A DNA stretch of 64,000 bases from Hyphomicrobiales bacterium (lineage in GTDB: Bacteria; Pseudomonadota; Alphaproteobacteria; Rhizobiales; Rhizobiaceae), in NCBI GenBank assembly GCA_900466605.1, contig UBMU01000006.1:1-64000 (forward strand). The letters run 5' to 3'. The position numbers and the translations under genes are program-made. How positions within the stretch are numbered: position 1 is the stretch's first letter; the number at the start of each line of letters is the position of its first letter. Positions 56,679 through 64,000 of the stretch are shown here, piece by piece. The notes beneath the pieces were generated by a model. The model was not told the origin of the DNA and did no database searches. It was given only the letters and a program-made list of their open reading frames with translations.

Positions 56679-58091
56679 CTAGAGCAAGGCAACGGCAGCC
56701 TTGAACAGCAGACCAGCGGCGGCCGACACTCCGATGACCGTAAGGATGCCGGCCTTGAAGCGAAAAAGCAGGACGCACGCCAGCACGAAGATCCCGAACG
56801 CCGCTATATCGAGTGTCCACCACTGCGGCCAGGCGAGGCTGACGATCGGCAGACCGGTTTTCCCGGACAGGAGCGCCACGCGGCCAACCTCGGCAAAGAG
56901 CACATGCAGACCGAACCAAAGTGCAAGATTGAGGATGACGCCGACGACCGCTGCTGTGACCGCCGAAAGGGCCGACGAGAGGTTTTCGTTGTTTCGCAGC
57001 TTCTCGATGTAGGGAGCCCCGGCGAAGATCCAGATAAAGCTCGGAACGAAGGTCGCCCATGCAGCGAGGAAAGCACCGAGAAAACCACCGGCGAGCGGTG
57101 CCATGGCGAGAGGGTTGCGATAACCGGCGAGGAACCCGACAAAGCAGAGGACGAGGACGAGCGGACCCGGCGTCGTCTCGGCAAGCGCCAGTCCGTCAAG
57201 CATCTCACCGGGCTGAAGCCACGCGTAATGACCGACGGCGACCTGGGCGACATACGAAAGGACGGCGTATGCGCCTCCGAAGGTGATGACGGCCATCTTC
57301 GAGAAGAAGATGAAGACTGCCCCGAATACGTTCGTCTCACCGCTCAACGCTTCGGCTATAAGGTCGGTCGGCGCGTCGAGGCCACGAATGAAAAGCAGCG
57401 GCGACTGCCAGACCAGGATCCAGAACACCAACACCACGAGCGGCCTGGCAATCGTACGCGTGGTGAGCGCTGGAAGACGCTGCCGCAAGGCGGCTCGCGG
57501 CAAGGAGGGCGCGACCTGCTGACGTTGGCCATACTTCGCCCAGAGCAGCCCCGCTACTCCGGCGAGGATGACGACCAGAGGAAACGGCAGGTTCACGAGA
57601 AAGAGAGCCAGAAACGATGCGCCCGCCACACAATAGTGAAAGCGTCCTTTGAGCGCTCGGCGCCCGACCCTGAGGAGGGCCTCGATGACGATGGCCAGAA
57701 CAGCAGCCTTCACCCCAAAGAAAAGGGCGGGAAGCCATGCCGCTTCCTGAAAGACGGCGTATAGGCTCGACAGCACCAGGATGACAAGGAAGCCCGGCAG
57801 AATGAACAGCAGACCGGCGATGAGGCCACCACGTACGCCGTGCATGAGCCAGCCTATGTAGGTTGCCAGCTGCTGGGCCTCCGGACCCGGCAGCAGCATG
57901 CAGAAATTCAACGCATGCAGGAAGCGGTCCTCGGAAATCCAGCGCTTCTCATCGACAACCGTTTTATGCATGAGGGCGATTTGGCCGGCCGGCCCGCCGA
58001 AACTCAGAAAGCCGATGCGTGCCCAGACGCGGACCGCCTCTCGCAGCGTCGGTGCCGCTACGATATCGTCTGCAGCGATCGCCTTATTCAC
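56679..58091 (-). CDS. chrA: Chromate efflux transporter ChrA
   Basis: 470-residue two-domain CHR transporter with about 12 transmembrane helices. Duplicate halves carry the CHR signatures FLSFGGPAGQIALMH (about 32-46) and TFGGAYAVLSYVAQVAVGHYAWLQPGEMLDGLALAETTPGP in the second half. It extrudes chromate, and probably sulfate-like anions. The GTG start at 58091 overlaps the ChrB-type gene by 8 bases, so the two are coupled. Confidence 0.93.
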   Translation of the reverse strand: MNKAIAADDIVAAPTLREAVRVWARIGFLSFGGPAGQIALMHKTVVDEKRWISEDRFLHALNFCMLLPGPEAQQLATYIGWLMHGVRGGLIAGLLFILPGFLVILVLSSLYAVFQEAAWLPALFFGVKAAVLAIVIEALLRVGRRALKGRFHYCVAGASFLALFLVNLPFPLVVILAGVAGLLWAKYGQRQQVAPSLPRAALRQRLPALTTRTIARPLVVLVFWILVWQSPLLFIRGLDAPTDLIAEALSGETNVFGAVFIFFSKMAVITFGGAYAVLSYVAQVAVGHYAWLQPGEMLDGLALAETTPGPLVLVLCFVGFLAGYRNPLAMAPLAGGFLGAFLAAWATFVPSFIWIFAGAPYIEKLRNNENLSSALSAVTAAVVGVILNLALWFGLHVLFAEVGRVALLSGKTGLPIVSLAWPQWWTLDIAAFGIFVLACVLLFRFKAGILTVIGVSAAAGLLFKAAVALL

Positions 58092-58917
58092 GGTTCTTCA
58101 CCCTCCCCGCACCATGCGAGACCCAATCGTGCTTTTCCTGTGTGGCATCCCGCGCCCAGCGATACAGGGTGTCGTAGAGGAGCATGCCCGCTTCGACCTG
58201 CTCGATATCATCGGCATACATGCGCGACAATCCTAGCGACATGGCCAACAGGCCGGCTGCCTCCGGGGCAAGATCAAGCCGATCCGTATCCGCTCCGCGA
58301 ACGATTCGGGCAATATGCTCTAGCGCGGGCAAAGCGAGGCGAAATTCCTTCACCATCGTATCGAATGTGCAGTCCTCCCCGCGATGACTCCAGAAGACAT
58401 CCTCCACGTCAAACGGGGTGGCGCCGAACCGTTCGGCTACGGCCTCCACCTCGGAGGCCGTCACGTACAGGAAGGAGGCATGCGGATCGACGAAACGGCG
58501 GATGAGCCAGGGGCATGCGATACGATCGATCTTCGGTCTGGCGCGGGTAACCCAAACGGTACCACCAGAGAGGTTACCGCCCGGCAGCCTCGAGGCTGGA
58601 ATAGCGGGCAGCTGCAGGGCCTGCCAGGCGTCAAAGCCGCCCTCCAACACCTCAGCAGCCGCACCTTCCAAGCGTAGCCAGGCGGCGACGCCTTCGCTCA
58701 GTTTTGCGCCTGCCTTGCAAAGAACGACAACGGTCTGTCCCCGATAGGCGGCAGACCAATCGTTGACCGTCGCATAATCGCGGCGGATCGAAGCCGGAAT
58801 AAGGCTGGGATCGGCGGAGAAGTCATCAGCGTCGCGGACGTCGAGCAGAACGGGCGCTTTCGGCGTACCGATCAGACGTGCCAGCTTCTCAGGGGAAATC
58901 GAGTTGTACGAGGCCAT
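58084..58917 (-). CDS. chrB: Rhodanese-ChrB fusion, chromate resistance accessory protein
   Basis: 277 residues. An N-terminal rhodanese domain (about 8-105; LLDVRDADDF and the nucleophile Cys67 in LCKAGAKLSEG) is fused to a ChrB C-terminal domain (about 125-270; WVTRARPKIDRIACPWLIRRFVDPHA and VFWSHRGEDCTFD). ChrB senses chromate or aids resistance, and the rhodanese may handle sulfur or chromate reduction products (inference). ATG 58917 has AAGGAC upstream. It is the first gene of a two-gene operon with chrA. Confidence 0.88.
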   Translation of the reverse strand: MASYNSISPEKLARLIGTPKAPVLLDVRDADDFSADPSLIPASIRRDYATVNDWSAAYRGQTVVVLCKAGAKLSEGVAAWLRLEGAAAEVLEGGFDAWQALQLPAIPASRLPGGNLSGGTVWVTRARPKIDRIACPWLIRRFVDPHASFLYVTASEVEAVAERFGATPFDVEDVFWSHRGEDCTFDTMVKEFRLALPALEHIARIVRGADTDRLDLAPEAAGLLAMSLGLSRMYADDIEQVEAGMLLYDTLYRWARDATQEKHDWVSHGAGRVKNRE

Positions 58918-59116
58918 GATAACGTCCTTTCAGAGTTCGGACGCGAAATTCCAGCATGACGCCTCGTGGGGTATTCGCAAACCCCATGCCGTTGTTAAAC
59001 AAAAGAAGGCCCGTTGAGTCAACGAATTTAAGCGGAGCGCAGTCCGTTGTCTCACTTCCGACAAGGATACGCTGTTAAGGGTGTTGCGAGCACGGCAAAG
59101 AAAAATCGCGGCCGTT

Positions 59117-59146
59117 CTTGACTCCCCGACAGGCCACTCCTAAATG
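59117..59146 (+). promoter_or_regulatory. Probable groESL heat-shock (RpoH-type) promoter
   Basis: CTTGAC (59117-59122) followed 18 bases later by TAAATG, immediately upstream of the CIRCE. A CTTGA -35 is typical of alphaproteobacterial RpoH promoters. The -10 is imperfect. Confidence 0.4.
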
Positions 59147-59154
59147 CTGCCTCG

Positions 59155-59181
59155 CTAGCACTCACCAAGCGCGAGTGCTAA
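59155..59181. promoter_or_regulatory. CIRCE element (HrcA operator) of groESL
   Basis: CTAGCACTC, nine bases, GAGTGCTAA: 17 of 18 positions match the CIRCE consensus TTAGCACTC-N9-GAGTGCTAA. HrcA binding here represses groESL. Confidence 0.93.
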
Positions 59182-59240
59182 CACCCATCCGTGCGGGCCG
59201 CTCTCGGCCTGCGAGTGTCATTTGATCGAGGGATTAGACA

Positions 59241-59537
59241 ATGGCAAGCACCAACTTCCGCCCCCTTCACGATCGCGTCGTTGTCCGTCGCGTTGAGTCC
59301 GAAGAAAAGACCAAGGGCGGCATCATCATTCCCGACACCGCCAAGGAAAAGCCGCAGGAAGGCGAAATCGTCGCCGTCGGCTCTGGCGCTCGTGACGATT
59401 CCGGCAAGGTCGTCGCTCTCGACGTCAAGGCTGGCGACCGCGTTCTGTTCGGCAAGTGGTCCGGCACCGAAGTCAAGATCAACGGCGAAGACCTTCTCAT
59501 CATGAAGGAAGCCGACATCATGGGCATCATCGGCTAA
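59241..59537 (+). CDS. groES: Co-chaperonin GroES
   Basis: 98 residues: [33 protein letters not shown] and the C-terminal [14 protein letters not shown] are diagnostic. It caps the GroEL chamber. Codon use is strongly biased, as expected for a highly expressed gene. CIRCE lies 60 bases upstream, and groEL follows after 75 bases. Confidence 0.97.
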   Translation: MASTNFRPLHDRVVVRRVESEEKTKGGIIIPDTAKEKPQEGEIVAVGSGARDDSGKVVALDVKAGDRVLFGKWSGTEVKINGEDLLIMKEADIMGIIG

Positions 59538-59579
59538 TCAGCCGGTTTCCCCTTTCCGATTTTAGCCACGGGCCCCTAA

Positions 59580-61253
<1,674 letters not shown>

Positions 61254-61874
61254 TAGGCTAACGCCTTCACCAGTTCCACTTCCGGTATGAATAGGAAGGG
61301 CGGTCTTCGGGCCGCCCTTTTCTCGTTCCCGCATCTGATTCGCCGAGCGCGATCGCGAGTGTACTTTTCAATCGCCAGATGAAACGTTTAATCAGATATG
61401 TGAGTACAGCTCGCGTTAGGCGAAGCTTTCGCAGAGCTTGCGAGTATGCATTTTTTCTTCCAGAGGCTGTTTTCTGAGCCGGTGCAATTTTTTGCATATT
61501 CAAGAGCGTGAAGGAGAACCGAAATCGTTTACAACTCAGAAAACAGCGGTCTTTTCGTCATTTTTTCGCACCTCCAGCCACTTCGTCCTTCTTTTTCCAC
61601 TCACAGTAGAGTTTGGCGCTGTGCAAAAAGCAGATTGCCGTTTGCATAAAAGTGCCTATAAATCCGCGCTGCATTCGGCGCGCGTTCCTCAGCCGGCGGC
61701 CGCGATCGACATCGATCCCGACCCCGAGGGCGCGAGACCGGGCTCGGGAAAAACCCCTCCCGAAAATACATCATAAGTTGTGTAATGTTCCCGCGAAATT
61801 GGAAGCGGTTCCGTTAGAAGAACCGGCAATCCAGACCCCATTTCCCGGTGCCCGAGCATGATGCGCGGTGCAGC
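61254..61874. other. About 620 bases without a convincing gene after groEL
   Basis: Contains the groEL terminator (61296-61323) and a comparatively AT-rich stretch (61430-61650) with several T- and A-runs. A 112-codon frame at 61438-61776 on the plus strand has no good ribosome-binding site and an atypical composition. A short inverted repeat CGGTTC-N8-GAACCG lies at 61806-61825, just upstream of the PAS-like gene. Confidence 0.55.
61296..61323 (+). terminator. Intrinsic terminator of groESL
   Basis: AAGGGCGGTC, stable TTCG tetraloop, GGCCGCCCTT and TTTCT: a 10-bp stem (one G-T pair) 43 bases past the groEL stop. Confidence 0.92.
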
Positions 61875-62384
61875 ATGAACCTGCTCATTTTTGCCGGACG
61901 TGCAGTGGGGGAAGCTGCACCTAAGCTGGGGAAAAAATTGTTCAAAATCGCGAAAACCAACGCTGCGGCACCGCTCATGCCGGGCTCACTGGACGTCAGC
62001 AACCATGATCCTGAAATGCTGGCGCAGTTGTCCATTTCGGAGACCTGGGTGGGAGACTTTTCCAGCGGCCTGATCCGCCTCAAGGAATGGAGCACCATGC
62101 TGCACGGGCTGCCGTCGCGGGAATGCGGGCTTCTGAGCCTGATGCGCTGCTACGATCCGAAGGATCACGATCACATCCTCGAACTCTTCGAACAGGCTGC
62201 TACGCTTTCTTCGTCCTTCTGCTTTTCAACGACGATCATGATGCCGAATGGCTTCCGTCAGCCCTTGTTCTGCATGGGCGAGTCGAACGGTCAAGACGAT
62301 TCCTACCACGGGAGCATGCTGGGCGTTTTCGTCTTTCCACGTTTCAAAACCAATGTCGGCAGCGAGTTTGCGCGCCGCCAATAA
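61875..62384 (+). CDS. Stand-alone PAS-like domain protein (hypothetical)
   Basis: 169 residues from ATG 61875; a GTG at 61848 would add nine. The N-terminus is basic (AGRAVGEAAPKLGKKLFKIAK) and may be membrane-peripheral. From about 50 to 165 it has a PAS_3-like pattern: ETWVGDFSSGLIRLKEWSTMLHG, LLSLMRCYDPKDHDHILELFE, STTIMMPNGFRQP, then GSMLGVFVFPRF. No output domain, so it would act through a partner. Ribosome-binding site weak. Followed by a terminator. Confidence 0.6.
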   Translation: MNLLIFAGRAVGEAAPKLGKKLFKIAKTNAAAPLMPGSLDVSNHDPEMLAQLSISETWVGDFSSGLIRLKEWSTMLHGLPSRECGLLSLMRCYDPKDHDHILELFEQAATLSSSFCFSTTIMMPNGFRQPLFCMGESNGQDDSYHGSMLGVFVFPRFKTNVGSEFARRQ

Positions 62385-62395
62385 TAGCGTCCACT

Positions 62396-62430
62396 ACAAA
62401 AAAGAGCCGGCCCCTTAGGACCGGCTTTTA
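62396..62430 (+). terminator. Intrinsic terminator between PAS-like gene and GST
   Basis: AGCCGG-x-CC, small loop, GG-x-CCGGCT then TTTTAT on the plus strand, with a run of A on the left (62398-62403). It can serve both the PAS-like gene and, on the minus strand, the GST gene. Confidence 0.75.
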
Positions 62431-62448
62431 TCGTTGCCTTGCCAGGCG

Positions 62449-63159
62449 TTACGCAGGCCGCGCAGGTATATTCAATCCCTTTCCAGAAGCCGGCCGGTCG
62501 ATGCAACGCTCGAGCCAGTCCATCACCGCAGGGAAGCTCTTGTAGTCCAGCACTTCTCGGCCGCCATAGAACACGTCCGCACCGCGAAGCCACGGGAAGG
62601 TGGCGATATCGGCGATCGTGTAGAGATCGCCCATGATCCATTTGCGACCCTGCAGCCGCGCTTCCAGCACGCTGAGCAGCCGCTTGGATTCGTCGCGGTA
62701 GCGCTCCATCGGATACGAATTGTTGGCAACCTTGTCGGCCGCGAACTTGTAGAAATGCCCGAACTGTCCGAACATCGGTCCGATGCCACCCATCTGGAAG
62801 AACAGCCACTGGATCGTTTCGTAGCGCCCGGCAGCGTCTGATGGAATGAGCTTTCCCGTCTTCTCGGCGAGATAGAGCAGGATCGCACCGGATTCGAAAA
62901 TACCGATCGGCTTTCCATCGGGGCCATTGGGATCGATGATCGCCGGAATACGGCCGTTCGGATTGAGCGACACGAACTCCGGAGACTTCTGGTCATTCGT
63001 ACCGAACGAGATCAGGTGCGGCTCGTAGGGCAAGCCAAGCTCTTCGAGCGCGATCGATATCTTCACGCCGTTGGGGGTCGGCAAGGAGTAGAGCTGAATA
63101 ACGTCGGGGTTCGCTGCTGGCCAGCGTGTCGTGATCGGAAAAGCGGAAAGATCTGCCAT
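62449..63159 (-). CDS. Glutathione S-transferase (YghU/YfcG-like)
   Basis: 236 residues from ATG 63159, preceded by GGAG. The N-terminal thioredoxin-like domain has YSLPTPNGVKISIALEELGLPYE and SLNPNGRIPAIID, typical of nu-class disulfide-bond oxidoreductases (E. coli YfcG/YghU) rather than classic conjugating GSTs. The C-terminal helical domain holds WIMGDLYTIADIATFPW. Divergent from DoxX across a palindrome at 63234-63254. Confidence 0.9.
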   Translation of the reverse strand: MADLSAFPITTRWPAANPDVIQLYSLPTPNGVKISIALEELGLPYEPHLISFGTNDQKSPEFVSLNPNGRIPAIIDPNGPDGKPIGIFESGAILLYLAEKTGKLIPSDAAGRYETIQWLFFQMGGIGPMFGQFGHFYKFAADKVANNSYPMERYRDESKRLLSVLEARLQGRKWIMGDLYTIADIATFPWLRGADVFYGGREVLDYKSFPAVMDWLERCIDRPASGKGLNIPARPA

Positions 63160-63233
63160 CGGGGTCTCCATCTTGGGTGGCCGACCATAGAAGAGGCACA
63201 TCGTCGATGGCAAGACGACTTCGCTACGACCCA

Positions 63234-63254
63234 TCGTTCAACAATAGAGAACGA
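63234..63254. promoter_or_regulatory. Inverted repeat between GST and DoxX genes
   Basis: TCGTTC (63234-63239), nine bases, then its exact complement GAACGA (63249-63254). It lies in the 217-base divergent region, 75 bases from the GST start. The T-N11-A core fits a LysR-type operator, and a LysR-like gene ends just beyond doxX. Confidence 0.4.
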
Positions 63255-63376
63255 AGTGTCCCCTTTCGTCTATCTTTCCACAACAGCAAAAAAAGGCGAC
63301 AAAACGGCATCCGAGGTTGAAAGCGTGCCGTGGGCACAGCGACCTCAAAAGGCCATTCAAACGGAGACTTCGTCCC

Positions 63377-63823
63377 ATGTCGAATACCAACAATGTCGTC
63401 ATTCTCGTCGCTCGCATCCTCCTCTCCTTCATCTTCATCTATTCCGGCTTCGGCAAGCTGACCGATCCGGCTGGCACCGCCGGTATGATCACCGGCGCCG
63501 GTCTGCCTGCTGCAACGGCGCTGGCCTACATAGCCGGCCTGTTCGAGCTCGTGACCGGCCTTGCCGTTCTCGTTGGCTTCCAGACCAAGATCGTCGGCTG
63601 GGCACTGGCCGTATTCTGCATCTTCACTGGCGCCGTATTCCATTCCGGCACCGTTGCCGTTCCCGGCTGGCCGGATGCCGCTCTCGGCTGGATCAACGCA
63701 CTCAATGGCATCATGCTGATGAAGAACGTCACGCTGGCCGGCGCCTACATCCTGCTCGCCACCTTCGGCCCGGGCCTCTACTCGATCGACGCCCGCCGCG
63801 GTGCGGTCGCGGCTACCGCCTGA
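63377..63823 (+). CDS. DoxX family membrane protein
   Basis: 148 residues from ATG 63377 (GGAG eight bases upstream). Four transmembrane helices begin with NVVILVARILLSFIFIYSGFGKLTDPAGTAGMI, the DoxX signature, then LAYIAGLFELVTGLAVLVGF. DoxX-type proteins are thought to work in redox or lipid-linked membrane processes; the substrate here is unknown. A strong terminator follows. Confidence 0.9.
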   Translation: MSNTNNVVILVARILLSFIFIYSGFGKLTDPAGTAGMITGAGLPAATALAYIAGLFELVTGLAVLVGFQTKIVGWALAVFCIFTGAVFHSGTVAVPGWPDAALGWINALNGIMLMKNVTLAGAYILLATFGPGLYSIDARRGAVAATA

Positions 63824-63851
63824 GCTAGAAAGCATCCTCCCAGGCATGCTC

Positions 63852-63880
63852 AACCCGCCGTCACCAGACGGCGGGTTTTT
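63852..63880 (+). terminator. Intrinsic terminator after doxX
   Basis: AACCCGCCGTC, loop ACCA, GACGGCGGGTT followed by TTT and then C: an 11-bp stem. On the minus strand it could also end the LysR-like gene, whose stop is at 63905. Confidence 0.92.
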
Positions 63881-63904
63881 CGCGCGTTGTTGATTGGAAG
63901 AAGA

Positions 63905-64000
63905 TCAGAGCGCCGAACGAACGGCTTCTATCAGTCGCGCGACGGACGGCTCGTTCGCGTGGCTCTCCTTGCGCGCCCTGACGAAGCAGGCCTCGGAGCG
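63905..64000 (-). CDS. C-terminal end of a probable LysR-family regulator (partial)
   Basis: The last 31 residues, running in from the right edge, read ...RSEACFVRARKESHANEPS followed by VARLIEAVRSAL and a TGA stop. This pattern (helix with a conserved VARLIEAVR end) is typical of LysR effector-domain C-termini. The gene continues beyond the window. It is in position to control the gst/doxX divergent pair. Confidence 0.5.
   Translation of the reverse strand, partial: RSEACFVRARKESHANEPSVARLIEAVRSAL

Larger units (their letters stand above)
58918..59240. other. 323-base intergenic region, chrB to groES
   Basis: Divergent promoter region. It holds a 13-bp palindrome CGTTGAGTCAACG (59012-59024), a candidate operator for chrB-chrA, and on the other side the groES promoter with the CIRCE element (59155-59181). 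No ORF of note. Confidence 0.6.

Noticed and set aside
61438..61776. 112-codon plus-strand ORF in the gap after groEL
   Set aside because: No ribosome-binding site, odd composition with many Ser/Phe/Cys then Pro/Arg residues, and no recognisable domain.

Overview
The window is a 64 kb, GC-rich chromosomal segment of an alphaproteobacterium, almost certainly a member of the Rhizobiaceae (Rhizobium/Sinorhizobium/Agrobacterium group). The signs are an F0 ATP synthase operon (atpI-B-E-b'-b) without F1 genes, a CIRCE-controlled groESL, a GTTC-N7-GTTC LexA box, LemA/DUF2207, DUF2007, DUF2093 and DUF4170 proteins, an endonuclease-type MutL, and the block lpxK-HAD-waaA-DUF4170-cysQ-pmbA. I see no tRNA or rRNA gene, IS element, phage or CRISPR array. 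It reads as a mostly housekeeping chromosome with one sugar-catabolism island and a chromate locus.

Layout. 1-6.4 kb (minus strand): a DUF2207 membrane protein, an EPSP synthase and LemA, then a tiny membrane ORF (plus strand), glyQ, a small membrane protein and an S49 peptidase. 6.5-8.9 kb: mntH behind a Fur/Mur-like palindrome, meeting a TrmN6-type methyltransferase and a DUF2007 protein. 9.0-13.4 kb: ispB, a secreted TPR protein, ispE and a MoaB-type protein. 13.5-17.4 kb: a small secreted protein, a glycosyltransferase-like protein divergent from a radical SAM protein across a LexA box, rnhB and an APH-type phosphotransferase. 17.4-20.3 kb: F0 ATP synthase operon with a visible promoter and terminator. 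20.4-24.6 kb: a SleB-type cell-wall hydrolase, then corA-kup.

25-31.8 kb: a cysteine-free Mrp ATPase, a LuxR-type regulator, and a divergent IclR / SDR-dgoK-dgoA-lactonase cluster. The cluster encodes four of the five steps of oxidative (De Ley-Doudoroff) D-galactose breakdown, and the dehydratase is missing. 32-35.9 kb: a PRC-barrel protein with an EcfG/RpoE2-like promoter, a GGDEF-EAL protein, and a PAS-PAS-REC-REC protein with no kinase. 36-45.9 kb: mutL, DUF2093, the lipid A/Kdo block on the minus strand, and a KefB-like antiporter.

46-51.4 kb: a 49-residue lipoprotein, a patatin, rsmD overlapping an RluB-type pseudouridine synthase with a long RGDRP-repeat tail, tadA translationally coupled to a small membrane ORF that is interrupted in frame, and a lipoprotein. 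51.5-58.9 kb: ileS, ribF, a HAD hydrolase, chrA and a rhodanese-ChrB fusion. 59-64 kb: groESL, a stand-alone PAS-like protein, a glutathione S-transferase divergent from a DoxX protein, and the 3' end of a probable LysR regulator.

No single locus is clearly a new defence or mobile system. The items most worth following up are the LexA-box divergent pair (14.0-15.8 kb), the kinase-less PAS/REC protein beside a GGDEF-EAL protein with a variant GGDEF motif, the cysteine-free Mrp, the EPSP synthase with Phe at the usual Pro101 position between lemA and DUF2207, the split tadA-linked membrane ORF, and several precise inverted repeats upstream of sleB, mntH, the galactose operon and gst/doxX.
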